This document shows positions 1-5,218 of a DNA stretch of 5,218 nt, piece after piece. The notes beneath the pieces are model-generated. The model worked only from the letters and a program-made list of their open reading frames with translations. It was not told where the DNA came from and made no database searches. The translations under genes were made by a program, and so were the position numbers. Origin of the DNA: an uncultured Clostridia bacterium (GTDB lineage: Bacteria > Bacillota > Clostridia > TANB77 > CAG-508); contig CASTFX010000093.1 of the NCBI GenBank assembly GCA_949448405.1, forward strand, positions 1 to 5,218, written 5' to 3'. Positions within the stretch are counted from its first letter, which is position 1. Every line of letters starts with the position of its first letter.

Positions 1-155
1 GGTGCCTACCTAAATACTTGTGGGTTTCTTACTAATATCTCTTGCAAGCATACACGCCATATTCAGAGAGTCGGCTCCCGTATCCATTACTTTGTAGGTT
101 CTAAAATTTCCGTCTAATACGCACCATGTAGGGATTTTTATTTAATTATTATGTT
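1..155 (-). ncRNA. Candidate structured non-coding RNA, possibly 6S RNA (3' end off window)
   Basis: A strong promoter at 190-162 predicts a transcript starting near 155 and running off the left edge. The stretch 135-1 is clearly richer in G+C than its AT-rich surroundings and has no SD-preceded ORF. Short complementary segments nest concentrically: GGTGC (125-121) with GCACC (5-1), ACCTA (99-95) with TAGGT (12-8), GGG (79-77) with CCC (24-22), and TCTCT (69-65) with AGAGA (42-38). This gives one long irregular hairpin broken by internal loops, the general shape of 6S RNA, which binds sigma-A RNA polymerase. The 6S assignment rests on architecture and an expected length of about 180-200 nt, not on a confirmed sequence match. 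Another structured RNA, or the leader of a gene beyond the window, remains possible. Confidence 0.5.
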
Positions 156-161
156 ATTTAT

Positions 162-190
162 ATTGTAACATATTTATATAATATTTTCAA
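162..190 (-). promoter_or_regulatory. Strong sigma-A promoter for the left-edge RNA
   Basis: Reading the minus strand, TTGAAA (190-185) and TACAAT (167-162) are separated by 17 nt, and TGT directly before the -10 gives an extended -10. Transcription should start near 155. It lies just after the stop of the membrane-protein gene, so the downstream RNA is an independent unit. Confidence 0.75.
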
Positions 191-216
191 GTCATTTTTA
201 TAGTTTTTCTTAGACA

Positions 217-1741
217 TTATTCGGCAGGAACTGCATTTACTTGATTTACTTCATTGTTGCCTTCTACAGAATTTGTATTAAGTTCAGTAACATTTGTTAT
301 ATCAATTCTATTTAATTCATTTGTTGTTACATTATTATCATTCGTTGTATCTGGTTCAGGATTTGGATTTGGGTTTAATTCTTCTTGTACTTCATCTTTA
401 TATCCTAGTCTTTCTTTCATCGCATCTATTACTTCTACTGCATTATATTCAGTGTAATTATATAATATATAATATGTAGTCTTTCCAGCATTAGTTATAG
501 AATATATCGCTTCATATCTAATTGGAATTAGTTCATTTCCTTTTACATCTACTCCACCATATAATTTATCTTTTCCAACTATTATTGTCTCTGTCTCTCC
601 AATAATTACAGCACTTTTTGCTATTGTATTTTTATCTCCTACTACTTTATATCCAACTGAGTCATACTCATCTCCTGTAATTCTCTTGCCTTCTATATCA
701 AATAATCTCCATTTTCCATTAATCTGTGCAGGTATCATCTTATCATATAATATATATTGATTTTTTATGTTGTCTGATGGAAAATCTGCTACATTTATTC
801 CAATTTGATCATATTCTGTATGTATAATTGTATTTTCTGTTGAATTTACTACTCCATATTTTTCGTTGCTTTTTACTAAGTATAGTCCAAGAGTACTATC
901 CATTACTTTTATATCATCATATGCTACTGTAATTTTCGTTTTTCCTGTATTGTATGCTATCCCCACTTTTTCACTAGAATTAGTTATAATAAATTCACCT
1001 GATGCTTCAATAAATTGTATATTATTATATCTAGGGCTTAATATTTCTTCTCCTTCAACAGATATTACTCCAAAATTACTATTATTATTTTTAGAAGCAA
1101 CTATCATTCCATAGATTAAAGCTTTTTGATTATTAAAGTCTTCACTCAAGCTTGTATATCCATAATCTTCAATAACTCCGCTATATCCTTTAATTAAATA
1201 TGGAAGTGTTTGCATTGTTACTCTATTTTCAGCTTTGTCATAACTAAATAAAGTATTAAAAGCTGTTACGAAACCATCACTTATTATATACATTTTATCA
1301 TTTGACATTACAACTGGTTCTTTGATTTTAATATTTTCATAGTCATTAGTAGTATTTGGTGCTACTTTACTTATTGTTGACGAATTTAAATAGAATGAAG
1401 TTGTTTCTGTTCCTTCTAATGCTTCCACATACATTTTATTTTTATCTTGTATGTCTACTTTATATTCACCTGTATGTGCTTCATATCCAACAAATGGAGC
1501 AATATCTTTTATAGATATATATATTCTACCGGTCTTCTGTAAATACAAATGTATCTTTTGATATATTTGCTATTTTACCATCAACTACTACTGAAAAATC
1601 TTTTTCTCTCATAGACATAATTGCAACTATTATACCTATTACAAATATTACTGTAACAGTTATAAGTACTGCTACTATTGTTGTAGTTTTTGGTCCTGAA
1701 TTTTTCTTATTATCTCTTAATTCATCTTGCTCTATTTTCAT
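217..1741 (-). CDS. Membrane-anchored protein with CuAO-N-like domain and WG-type repeats; needs a +1 frameshift at 1531
   Basis: Function unknown. Joined across the frame change at 1531 it has 507 residues. A charged N-terminus (1-18) precedes one membrane helix (about 20-43). A copper-amine-oxidase-N-like segment follows (about 50-178: VVVDGK, then GRIYISIKDIAPFVGYE). Five WG-type beta repeats (about 222-413) carry cores NFGVIS, KVGIAY, KYGVVN, KWRLFD and LYGGVD, each followed by a Y-D/N/E-x-I/V-like element. The tail (455-507) is rich in Pro, Asn and Thr. A short cytoplasmic N-terminus with the repeats outside, near the cell wall, is inferred. ATG 1741 is chosen because GGAGG (1755-1751) lies 9 nt upstream; TTG 1747 is too close. 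It starts 15 nt after the tgt stop, so it is probably cotranscribed. Without the frame change the anchor stops at TAG 1526 and the repeats lack a ribosome binding site. Confidence 0.8.
1529..1531 (-). other. +1 frameshift site at in-frame CGG, membrane-protein gene
   Basis: The zero frame reads GAA GAC CGG TAG, ending the anchor fragment. Dropping one C (1531, or equivalently 1532) gives GAC GGT AGA, joining FTED to GRIYISIKDI and fusing the membrane anchor and first beta strand to the rest of the CuAO-N-like domain. The skipped base lies in the same setting as the sites in tgt and mnmA: CGG becomes Gly GGN. No SD-like stimulator is visible just upstream. Confidence 0.75.
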
Positions 1742-1756
1742 AGTCAAAATCCTCCT

Positions 1757-2888
1757 TTATTCTTTTGTATAACCATATTTTTTATAGAATTCTTCTTTAA
1801 ATCCTAATAGATTATCATTTTCTATCTCTATTCTAACTCTTTCCATTAGTTTAGTCAAGAACCTTAAGTTATGAATTGATAATAATCTTACACCTAAAAT
1901 TTCATTAGCCTTTATTAAGTGTCTAATATATGCTCTTGTATAATTTTTACAAGTATAGCAATCGCATTCTGGGTCTAATTTCCCCCAATCTCTTTCGTAT
2001 GTCTGGTTTCTTACCACTACTTTTCCAGAAGATGTAAGTGCTGTTCCGATTTCTTGCAATTCTTGTTGGAAGTACACAGTCACACATGTCTATCCCTGAT
2101 AGTGCTGCTTCTATTAAATAATCTGGAGTTCCAACTCCCATTAGATATCTTGGTTTATTCTCTGGCATTAGAGGAGTTGTGTATCTTAGCATTTTCAAAA
2201 ATTCTTCTTTTGGCTCTCCTACACTAATTCCACCTATTGCATATCCTGGTAAATCTAACTTTATTAAATCTTCTGCACTTTGTTTTCTTAAATCTTCATA
2301 AAATCCACCTTGAATAATCCCAAATAGTCCCTGAGCATCTTCTCTTTTATGAGCTTCTTTACACCTTATAGCCCATCTAGTTGTCCTTTCCATTGACTGT
2401 TTTGTATATTCATATGTTGCTGGATATTCTACGCATTCATCAAATGACATGATAATATCTGCTCCAAGCGAATTCTCTATTTCCATTACTTTTTCTGGTG
2501 AAAAGAAGTGCTTACTACCGTCTAAATGTGACTTAAATTCTACACCATCTTCTGATATTGTTCTTAAATCACTTAAACTAAATACTTGAAATCCTCCACA
2601 GTCTGTAAGTATTGGTCTATCCCAATTCATAAATCTATGTAATCCGCCTGCTTCTTCAACTAATTTATGTCCTGGTCTTAAATATAGATGATATGTATTT
2701 GATAATATTATCTGTGCCTTTACTTCTTCTTTAAGTTCTTCAGGTGTTAGAGATTTTACTGTTGCTTGTGTTCCAACTGGCATAAAAATTGGTGTTTGTA
2801 TATCTCCATGTGGAGTATGTACTATTCCTCTTCTTGCTCCTGAATTTTTATCTACATGTAATAATTCATAAGTTATTGCTTTTGACAT
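1757..2888 (-). CDS. tgt: Queuine tRNA-guanine transglycosylase; needs a +1 frameshift at 2048
   Basis: Tgt exchanges guanine-34 of GUN-anticodon tRNAs (Asp, Asn, His, Tyr) for preQ1, the queuosine precursor base. Joined at 2048 it has 376 residues, normal for the family. Visible residues are the catalytic base D96 (in LTDCGGFQ), substrate-pocket D150, Q193 and G219-G220, nucleophile D270 (in DMCDCVLPTR), and zinc ligands C308, C310, C313 and H339 (CDCYTC and SIHN). Zero frame runs through N280 and then becomes a non-homologous tail stopping at 1947. Skipping the C restores RIARNG-TALTSSG and the full zinc domain. ATG 2888 has AAAGGA 9 nt upstream and lies 16 nt after the corrected mnmA stop. 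Oddities are Cys at position 97 where Ser is usual (TDSGGFQ) and Cys for Phe before the nucleophile. If the extra base is real and not bypassed, the product lacks zinc ligands and should be inactive. Confidence 0.95.
2046..2048 (-). other. +1 frameshift site at in-frame CGG, tgt
   Basis: The zero frame reads AGA AAT CGG AAC. Skipping C2048 gives AGA AAT GGA ACA, which recreates the nearly invariant R-x-A-R-N-G of bacterial Tgt and opens 95 further homologous codons. The inserted C is not next to another C, so it is not a homopolymer-length change. No SD-like element lies directly upstream. The zero frame stays open for 32 more codons, so a stop codon is not part of this signal. Confidence 0.85.
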
Positions 2889-2904
2889 TTATTTATTTCC
2901 TTTC

Positions 2905-3964
2905 TTAAATTATCTTTCCTCCACCGAAGCACTATACCTTCTTTATCATAAAACACTACCGACTGTCCTTTTGTTATAGCTCTTTGTGGCTCTTCAAATA
3001 TTACTTCTAACTTTTCTCCTGCCTCTATTACTTTTGCTTTTGCTTCTTTTGCCCTATATCTTATTTTTGCGTAAATATCTTCTTCCCATTTATCAAAGTC
3101 TACTAGAAAATTAAGACTATTTGTATATAGTTTATTTTTATAAAGCTCTTTTTCTATTCCTACTATTACTTCATTTTTTTCTTTATTTAAGCTTATAACA
3201 TAAAGTGGTTCTTTATATGCGATACCAAGTCCTTTTCTTTGTCCGATAGTATAATATATTAGTCCTCTATGCCTTCCTAATATTTCTCCATTTGAAAGTA
3301 CTATATTTCCGCTCTTAACTTTAGTATTACTATTCTTTTTTAAAAAATTGCCATAATCATTGTCGGGTATAAAACATACTTCTTGACTATCTGATTTTTC
3401 TGCAACTTTTAACTCGTTCTGTTTTGCTATTTCTCTTATCTCACTCTTTTCTTTATATTCTGAAAGTGGAAATATTAGATTTGGTAATATATCTTTTTGT
3501 ATACTATATAAAAAGTACGTTTGATCTTTTTTAGTTTCTTCTGATTTTCTTAATACATATTGTTTATATTTTTGGCTATACTCTTGTTTTGCATAATGCC
3601 CTGTTGCAAGGTAATCACATTCAAGTTCTTTTGCCTTTTGCCACATAACACCAAATTTCAAATATTTGTTACATTCTATGCATGGATTTGGAGTTTTGCA
3701 GTTTTCATAGCAATTTACAAAATCGTCTACAACATTTTCTTTAAACTCTTTAGAATAATCAAATTTATAATGAGGTATTCCTAAACTATCACATACTTTT
3801 TTTGCATCAGAATTATCAGAAAAAGAATTGTCTTCTCTATTCATTTCTTTTTCAAAAAATTTTAGTGTTATTCCTATTACTTCATATCCTTGCTTCTTTA
3901 GCAATAGTGCAGCTGTAGAACTGTCTACACCTCCACTCATTCCTAATAATACTCTTTTCTTCAA
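2905..3964 (-). CDS. mnmA: tRNA-specific 2-thiouridylase MnmA; needs a +1 frameshift at 2926
   Basis: MnmA adenylates and thiolates U34 of tRNA-Lys, tRNA-Glu and tRNA-Gln, using sulfur relayed from a cysteine desulfurase. The N-terminus has the PP-loop SGGVDSS (10-16). The catalytic cysteine pair is C98 (in NPCIECNK) and C197 (in SQEVCFIPD), matching C102 and C199 of the E. coli enzyme. Start is TTG 3964, with AGGAG (3976-3972) 7 nt upstream; the next in-frame ATG would remove the start of the PP-loop. Zero frame ends LRWRKDNLRK... and overlaps tgt, unlike the family. Skipping C2926 gives VLGGGKII and TAA at 2907-2905: a 352-residue protein with the usual LGGG-type end, stopping just before the tgt SD. 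No cysteine desulfurase gene is adjacent. A hairpin lies immediately upstream, so mnmA probably depends on readthrough from rpmA. Confidence 0.95.
2924..2926 (-). other. +1 frameshift site at in-frame CGG, mnmA
   Basis: The zero frame reads GTG CTT CGG TGG AGG. Skipping C2926 gives GTG CTT GGT GGA GGA AAG ATA ATT TAA, i.e. VLGGGKII and a stop. MnmA proteins commonly end with a triple-Gly strand of the form VLGGGxI, which the zero frame destroys. The correction also removes a 16-nt overlap with tgt and places the stop next to the tgt ribosome binding site. This site is easy to miss because the uncorrected frame is only 11 residues longer. Confidence 0.8.
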
Positions 3965-3982
3965 AATATTACTCCTATATAT

Positions 3983-4014
3983 ACAAAAGACGCTAGAGCT
4001 TAAGTGCCCTAGCG
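3983..4014 (-). terminator. Terminator-like hairpin after rpmA
   Basis: On the minus strand CGCTAGGGC (4014-4006) pairs with GCTCTAGCG (3999-3991), a 9-bp stem with one G-U pair and a 6-nt loop, followed by TCTTTTGT. The T-tract is interrupted, so readthrough into mnmA is plausible. The + strand also has a T-run after the stem (CTTATTTTTT), so the hairpin could act in both directions. Confidence 0.7.
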
Positions 4015-4022
4015 CTTATTTT

Positions 4023-4286
4023 TTATTGTTGTTCTTCTGGGTAAACACTTACCTTTTTCTTGTCTTTTCCTAATCTTTCAAATTTAACTATACCATCTAC
4101 TAATGCATAAAGTGTATCATCACTACCAATACCTACATTAGTTCCTGGATGTATTTTTGTTCCTCTTTGTCTCATCAAGATATTTCCTGCTAGAACAAAT
4201 TGACCATCGGCTCTTTTTACCCCAAGGCGTTTAGACTCACTATCTCTTCCGTTCTTAACACTACCTTGCCCTTTTTTATGTGCCAT
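4023..4286 (-). CDS. rpmA: 50S ribosomal protein L27, short form without N-terminal extension
   Basis: L27 lies in the large subunit with its N-terminal arm near the peptidyl transferase centre. The 87-residue product starts MAHKKGQGSVKNGRDS and carries the family core SKRLGVKRADGQ, GNILMRQRGTKIHPG and VGIGSDDTL. ATG 4286 has AGGAG (4300-4296) 9 nt upstream. Most Firmicutes make L27 with a short N-terminal extension ending in a Phe-rich motif, removed by the Prp protease. Here an in-frame TGA (4292-4290) lies two codons before the ATG, so no extension is possible. Only 40 nt separate rplU and rpmA, and no prp gene lies between them. The gene is the second of the rplU-rpmA operon and is followed by a terminator-like hairpin. 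One Arg is CGC; no CGG is present in frame. Confidence 0.97.
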   Translation of the reverse strand: MAHKKGQGSVKNGRDSESKRLGVKRADGQFVLAGNILMRQRGTKIHPGTNVGIGSDDTLYALVDGIVKFERLGKDKKKVSVYPEEQQ

Positions 4287-4326
4287 ATGTCATTTCTCCT
4301 TTCTAAAGTTTTATATATTCTAGAAA

Positions 4327-4695
4327 TTAAACTTCTTCTTTTTTTGCTGTTTCTTTTTTCTCAGTAGCTGGTTTCTTTTCAGCTGCTGTGCTTATAGCTG
4401 TAATTTCTACTTTTGTGTATGGTTGTCTATGTCCTTGTTTTCTTCTATAATTCTTTTTAGCTTTATATTTGAAAACAGTTATCTTTTTAGCTTTACCATG
4501 TGCAACTACTTTTCCTTCTACTTTAGCACCTTTTACATAAGGAGTTCCTACTTCTACTTTTCCATTATCTGATACAAGGATTACTTTGTCAAATTTAACT
4601 TTTTTTCCTTCTTCAGCTTCTAATTTTTCAAAGAATACTACATCTCCTTTTGATACTTTGTATTGCTTTCCACAAGTTTCGATTATTGCGTACAT
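4327..4695 (-). CDS. rplU: 50S ribosomal protein L21 with charged C-terminal tail
   Basis: L21 binds 23S rRNA in the large subunit. The family core is complete: MYAIIETCGKQYKVSKGD at the start, GTPYVKGAKVEGKVV in the middle, and the basic RNA-binding stretch KYKAKKNYRRKQGHRQPYTKVEI near 77-98. ATG 4695 is chosen because the family begins at MYAII and GGAGGTG lies upstream at 4711-4705. The GTG at 4707 is part of that SD. At 122 residues it exceeds the usual roughly 103 because of a Lys/Glu/Ala-rich tail (about 103-122), a common low-complexity extension that is probably disordered. It is first in the rplU-rpmA operon, behind its own promoter and a structured leader. Confidence 0.97.
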   Translation of the reverse strand: MYAIIETCGKQYKVSKGDVVFFEKLEAEEGKKVKFDKVILVSDNGKVEVGTPYVKGAKVEGKVVAHGKAKKITVFKYKAKKNYRRKQGHRQPYTKVEITAISTAAEKKPATEKKETAKKEEV

Positions 4696-4729
4696 TATTG
4701 AAAGCACCTCCCTTTTTTCGTATACTCGC

Positions 4730-4795
4730 TAACCTTAAAATATAGGTATCTAAACTTAATTAGACTTTATGTACCTTGACTTATGCGGTTACAGT
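4730..4795 (-). promoter_or_regulatory. Structured 5' leader of rplU, candidate L21 leader
   Basis: The rplU transcript should have about 100 untranslated nt. In the minus-strand RNA, TAACC (4791-4787) pairs with GGTTA (4734-4730), enclosing GGTA (4775-4772) with TACC (4748-4745) and TCTAA (4764-4760) with TTAGA (4753-4749). Firmicutes are known to carry an L21 leader RNA at this position, thought to mediate autoregulation. Position and nested stems fit, but I matched no consensus base by base. Confidence 0.5.
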
Positions 4796-4800
4796 TAATA

Positions 4801-4830
4801 ATTTTAACACACACGTTTGTATTTTGTCAA
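4801..4830 (-). promoter_or_regulatory. Sigma-A promoter of rplU-rpmA
   Basis: The minus strand has a perfect -35 TTGACA (4830-4825), an 18-nt spacer and -10 TAAAAT (4806-4801) preceded by TGT, an extended -10. Transcription should start near 4795. A strong promoter fits ribosomal protein genes. An inverted repeat GTATTT/AAATAC (4850-4845 and 4836-4831) abuts the -35. Confidence 0.85.
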
Positions 4831-4840
4831 GTATTTGGGT

Positions 4841-4878
4841 AAAAAAATACATTTGTTATGAAAATTGGTGTGTATTCT
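4841..4878 (-). terminator. Weak candidate terminator of the nuclease gene
   Basis: On the minus strand AGAATACA (4878-4871) can pair with TGTATTTT (4851-4844), 8 bp with one G-U, followed by further T residues. The stem is AT-rich and the 19-nt loop is large, so termination would be inefficient. It lies 6 nt after the stop codon and ahead of the rplU promoter. Confidence 0.3.
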
Positions 4879-4883
4879 AATTT

Positions 4884-5218
4884 TTAATTATTCTTTTCAT
4901 CTTGTATAATTTTTTCTACTTCTTCTTTGGTTAATTCTATAGCTTTACAAATATCCTCTATCTTCATATGCATTTTATATAAGTTAATTACTACTTCTTT
5001 TTGATTTGCTTTTTTCCCCTCTTCCAAGCCTTGTTCTAAGCCCTCTTTTAGTCCTTGCTCTAATCCTTGTTCCAATCCTTGTTCTAGTCCTTGCTCTAAT
5101 CCTTCTGCTAGTCCCTCTGCTAGACCTTTCTCTTTACCTTCGTTATATCCAAACTCTCTTATTGCTTTTGTATCTCTTATATGTTTTTCTCTTAAATATG
5201 CTAAATACCTCTCCCTTT
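4884..5218 (-). CDS. Rpn-family PD-(D/E)XK transposase-like nuclease, C-terminal part only
   Basis: The reading frame is open from the right edge (first full codon at 5216) for 110 codons to TAA 4886-4884; the start and catalytic domain are outside the window. It begins REKHIRDTKAIREFGYNEGKEKG, then nine four-residue GLxx units (5126-5019), then a helical end NQKEVVINLYKMHMKIEDICKAIELTKEEVEKII that resembles a small helix-turn-helix-like tail. This order is typical of the C-termini of Rpn / PDDEXK_2 family proteins, which promote recombination or act as nucleases linked to mobile DNA. The TTG at 5075 lies inside the repeat and is not a start. It is separated from rplU by an apparent promoter, so the two are probably unrelated in function. 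Confidence 0.8.
   Translation of the reverse strand, partial: RERYLAYLREKHIRDTKAIREFGYNEGKEKGLAEGLAEGLEQGLEQGLEQGLEQGLKEGLEQGLEEGKKANQKEVVINLYKMHMKIEDICKAIELTKEEVEKIIQDEKNN
5019..5126 (-). repeat. Nine 12-nt in-frame repeats coding GLEQ-like units
   Basis: The units read GLAE, GLAE, GLEQ x4, GLKE, GLEQ, GLEE, each 12 nt. Copy changes by slippage would keep the frame. The amphipathic, Glu/Gln-rich units predict a helical linker between the missing nuclease domain and the C-terminal tail. Confidence 0.9.

Noticed and set aside
13..141. Open frame of about 43 codons on the minus strand in the left-edge region (ends LARDISKKPTSI)
   Set aside because: It has no SD or plausible start, its GC-rich codons differ from the neighbouring genes, and the nested pairing with a strong promoter favours a non-coding RNA.
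254..1114. Plus-strand open frames opposite the membrane-protein gene
   Set aside because: They are antisense shadows with no SD and low-complexity hydrophobic translations. The same holds for the plus-strand frames opposite mnmA.
1947..2048. Zero-frame tail of tgt (RNSTYIFWKSSGKK and onward) as real protein
   Set aside because: It has no resemblance to Tgt, while the overlapping +1 frame matches the family exactly.
1529..2926. Three independent random sequencing errors or simple pseudogenes
   Set aside because: Not excluded, but not the best reading. All three insert the same base in the same setting (CGGN over a conserved Gly), two of them (2048, 2926) are not homopolymer changes, and the genes show no other damage. 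A systematic error remains possible and needs raw reads.
2046..2926. prfB-like programmed frameshifting with an upstream SD and a stop codon
   Set aside because: There is no common SD-like element just upstream, the preceding codons differ, and only the membrane-protein site is followed by a stop.
3965..4100. Promoter for mnmA near the end of rpmA (TTTACC ... TAAAAA)
   Set aside because: The spacing is about 14 nt and the match is weak in an AT-rich region.
4696..4707. GTG start for rplU giving an MLSI extension
   Set aside because: The GTG is part of the ribosome binding site GGAGGTG. L21 begins at MYAII, encoded from ATG 4695.
5019..5126. CRISPR-like array
   Set aside because: The units are 12 nt with no spacers and code for GLEQ repeats in an open frame.

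Overview
The window looks like a low-GC Clostridia-type Firmicute. It is AT-rich, Arg is mostly AGA, Shine-Dalgarno (SD) sites are strong AGGAG/GGAGG, and one start codon is TTG. All recognisable genes lie on the minus strand, so transcription runs from high to low coordinates: the end of an Rpn/PD-(D/E)XK transposase-like nuclease (5218-4884); a sigma-A promoter and structured leader; rplU (ribosomal protein L21) and rpmA (L27); a terminator-like hairpin; mnmA and tgt (tRNA anticodon wobble-base modification); a membrane-anchored protein with copper-amine-oxidase-N-like and WG-type repeats; then a strong promoter driving a structured RNA, possibly 6S RNA, that runs off the left edge.

The striking feature is that three consecutive genes (mnmA, tgt and the membrane protein) each need one +1 frame change to give the protein the family or context predicts. 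All three occur at the same kind of site. The zero-frame codon is CGG, and dropping its C yields a conserved Gly (GGT, GGA, GGT). MnmA then ends in the family-typical LGGG-K-I-I and stops just before the tgt SD. Tgt regains LPTRIARNG and its whole zinc-binding C-terminus. The membrane protein joins its anchor (FTED) to GRIYISIKDI. I found no other in-frame CGG codon in the minus-strand genes, while CGG out of phase occurs at least seven times. So every in-frame CGG seen here is a frameshift point.

This could be a systematic sequence error. It could also be a CGG-dependent +1 frameshift or quadruplet (CGGN = Gly) decoding in a lineage where CGG has no normal tRNA. I give the three genes as joined CDSs and mark the sites separately.

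Secondary points: L27 starts directly at MAHKKG with an in-frame stop two codons upstream, and no prp protease gene lies between rplU and rpmA, unlike typical Firmicutes. A hairpin sits between rpmA and mnmA with no room for a promoter after it. Gene-free stretches are short. The 4708-4883 gap holds the rplU promoter and leader, and 1-216 holds the left-edge RNA and its promoter.
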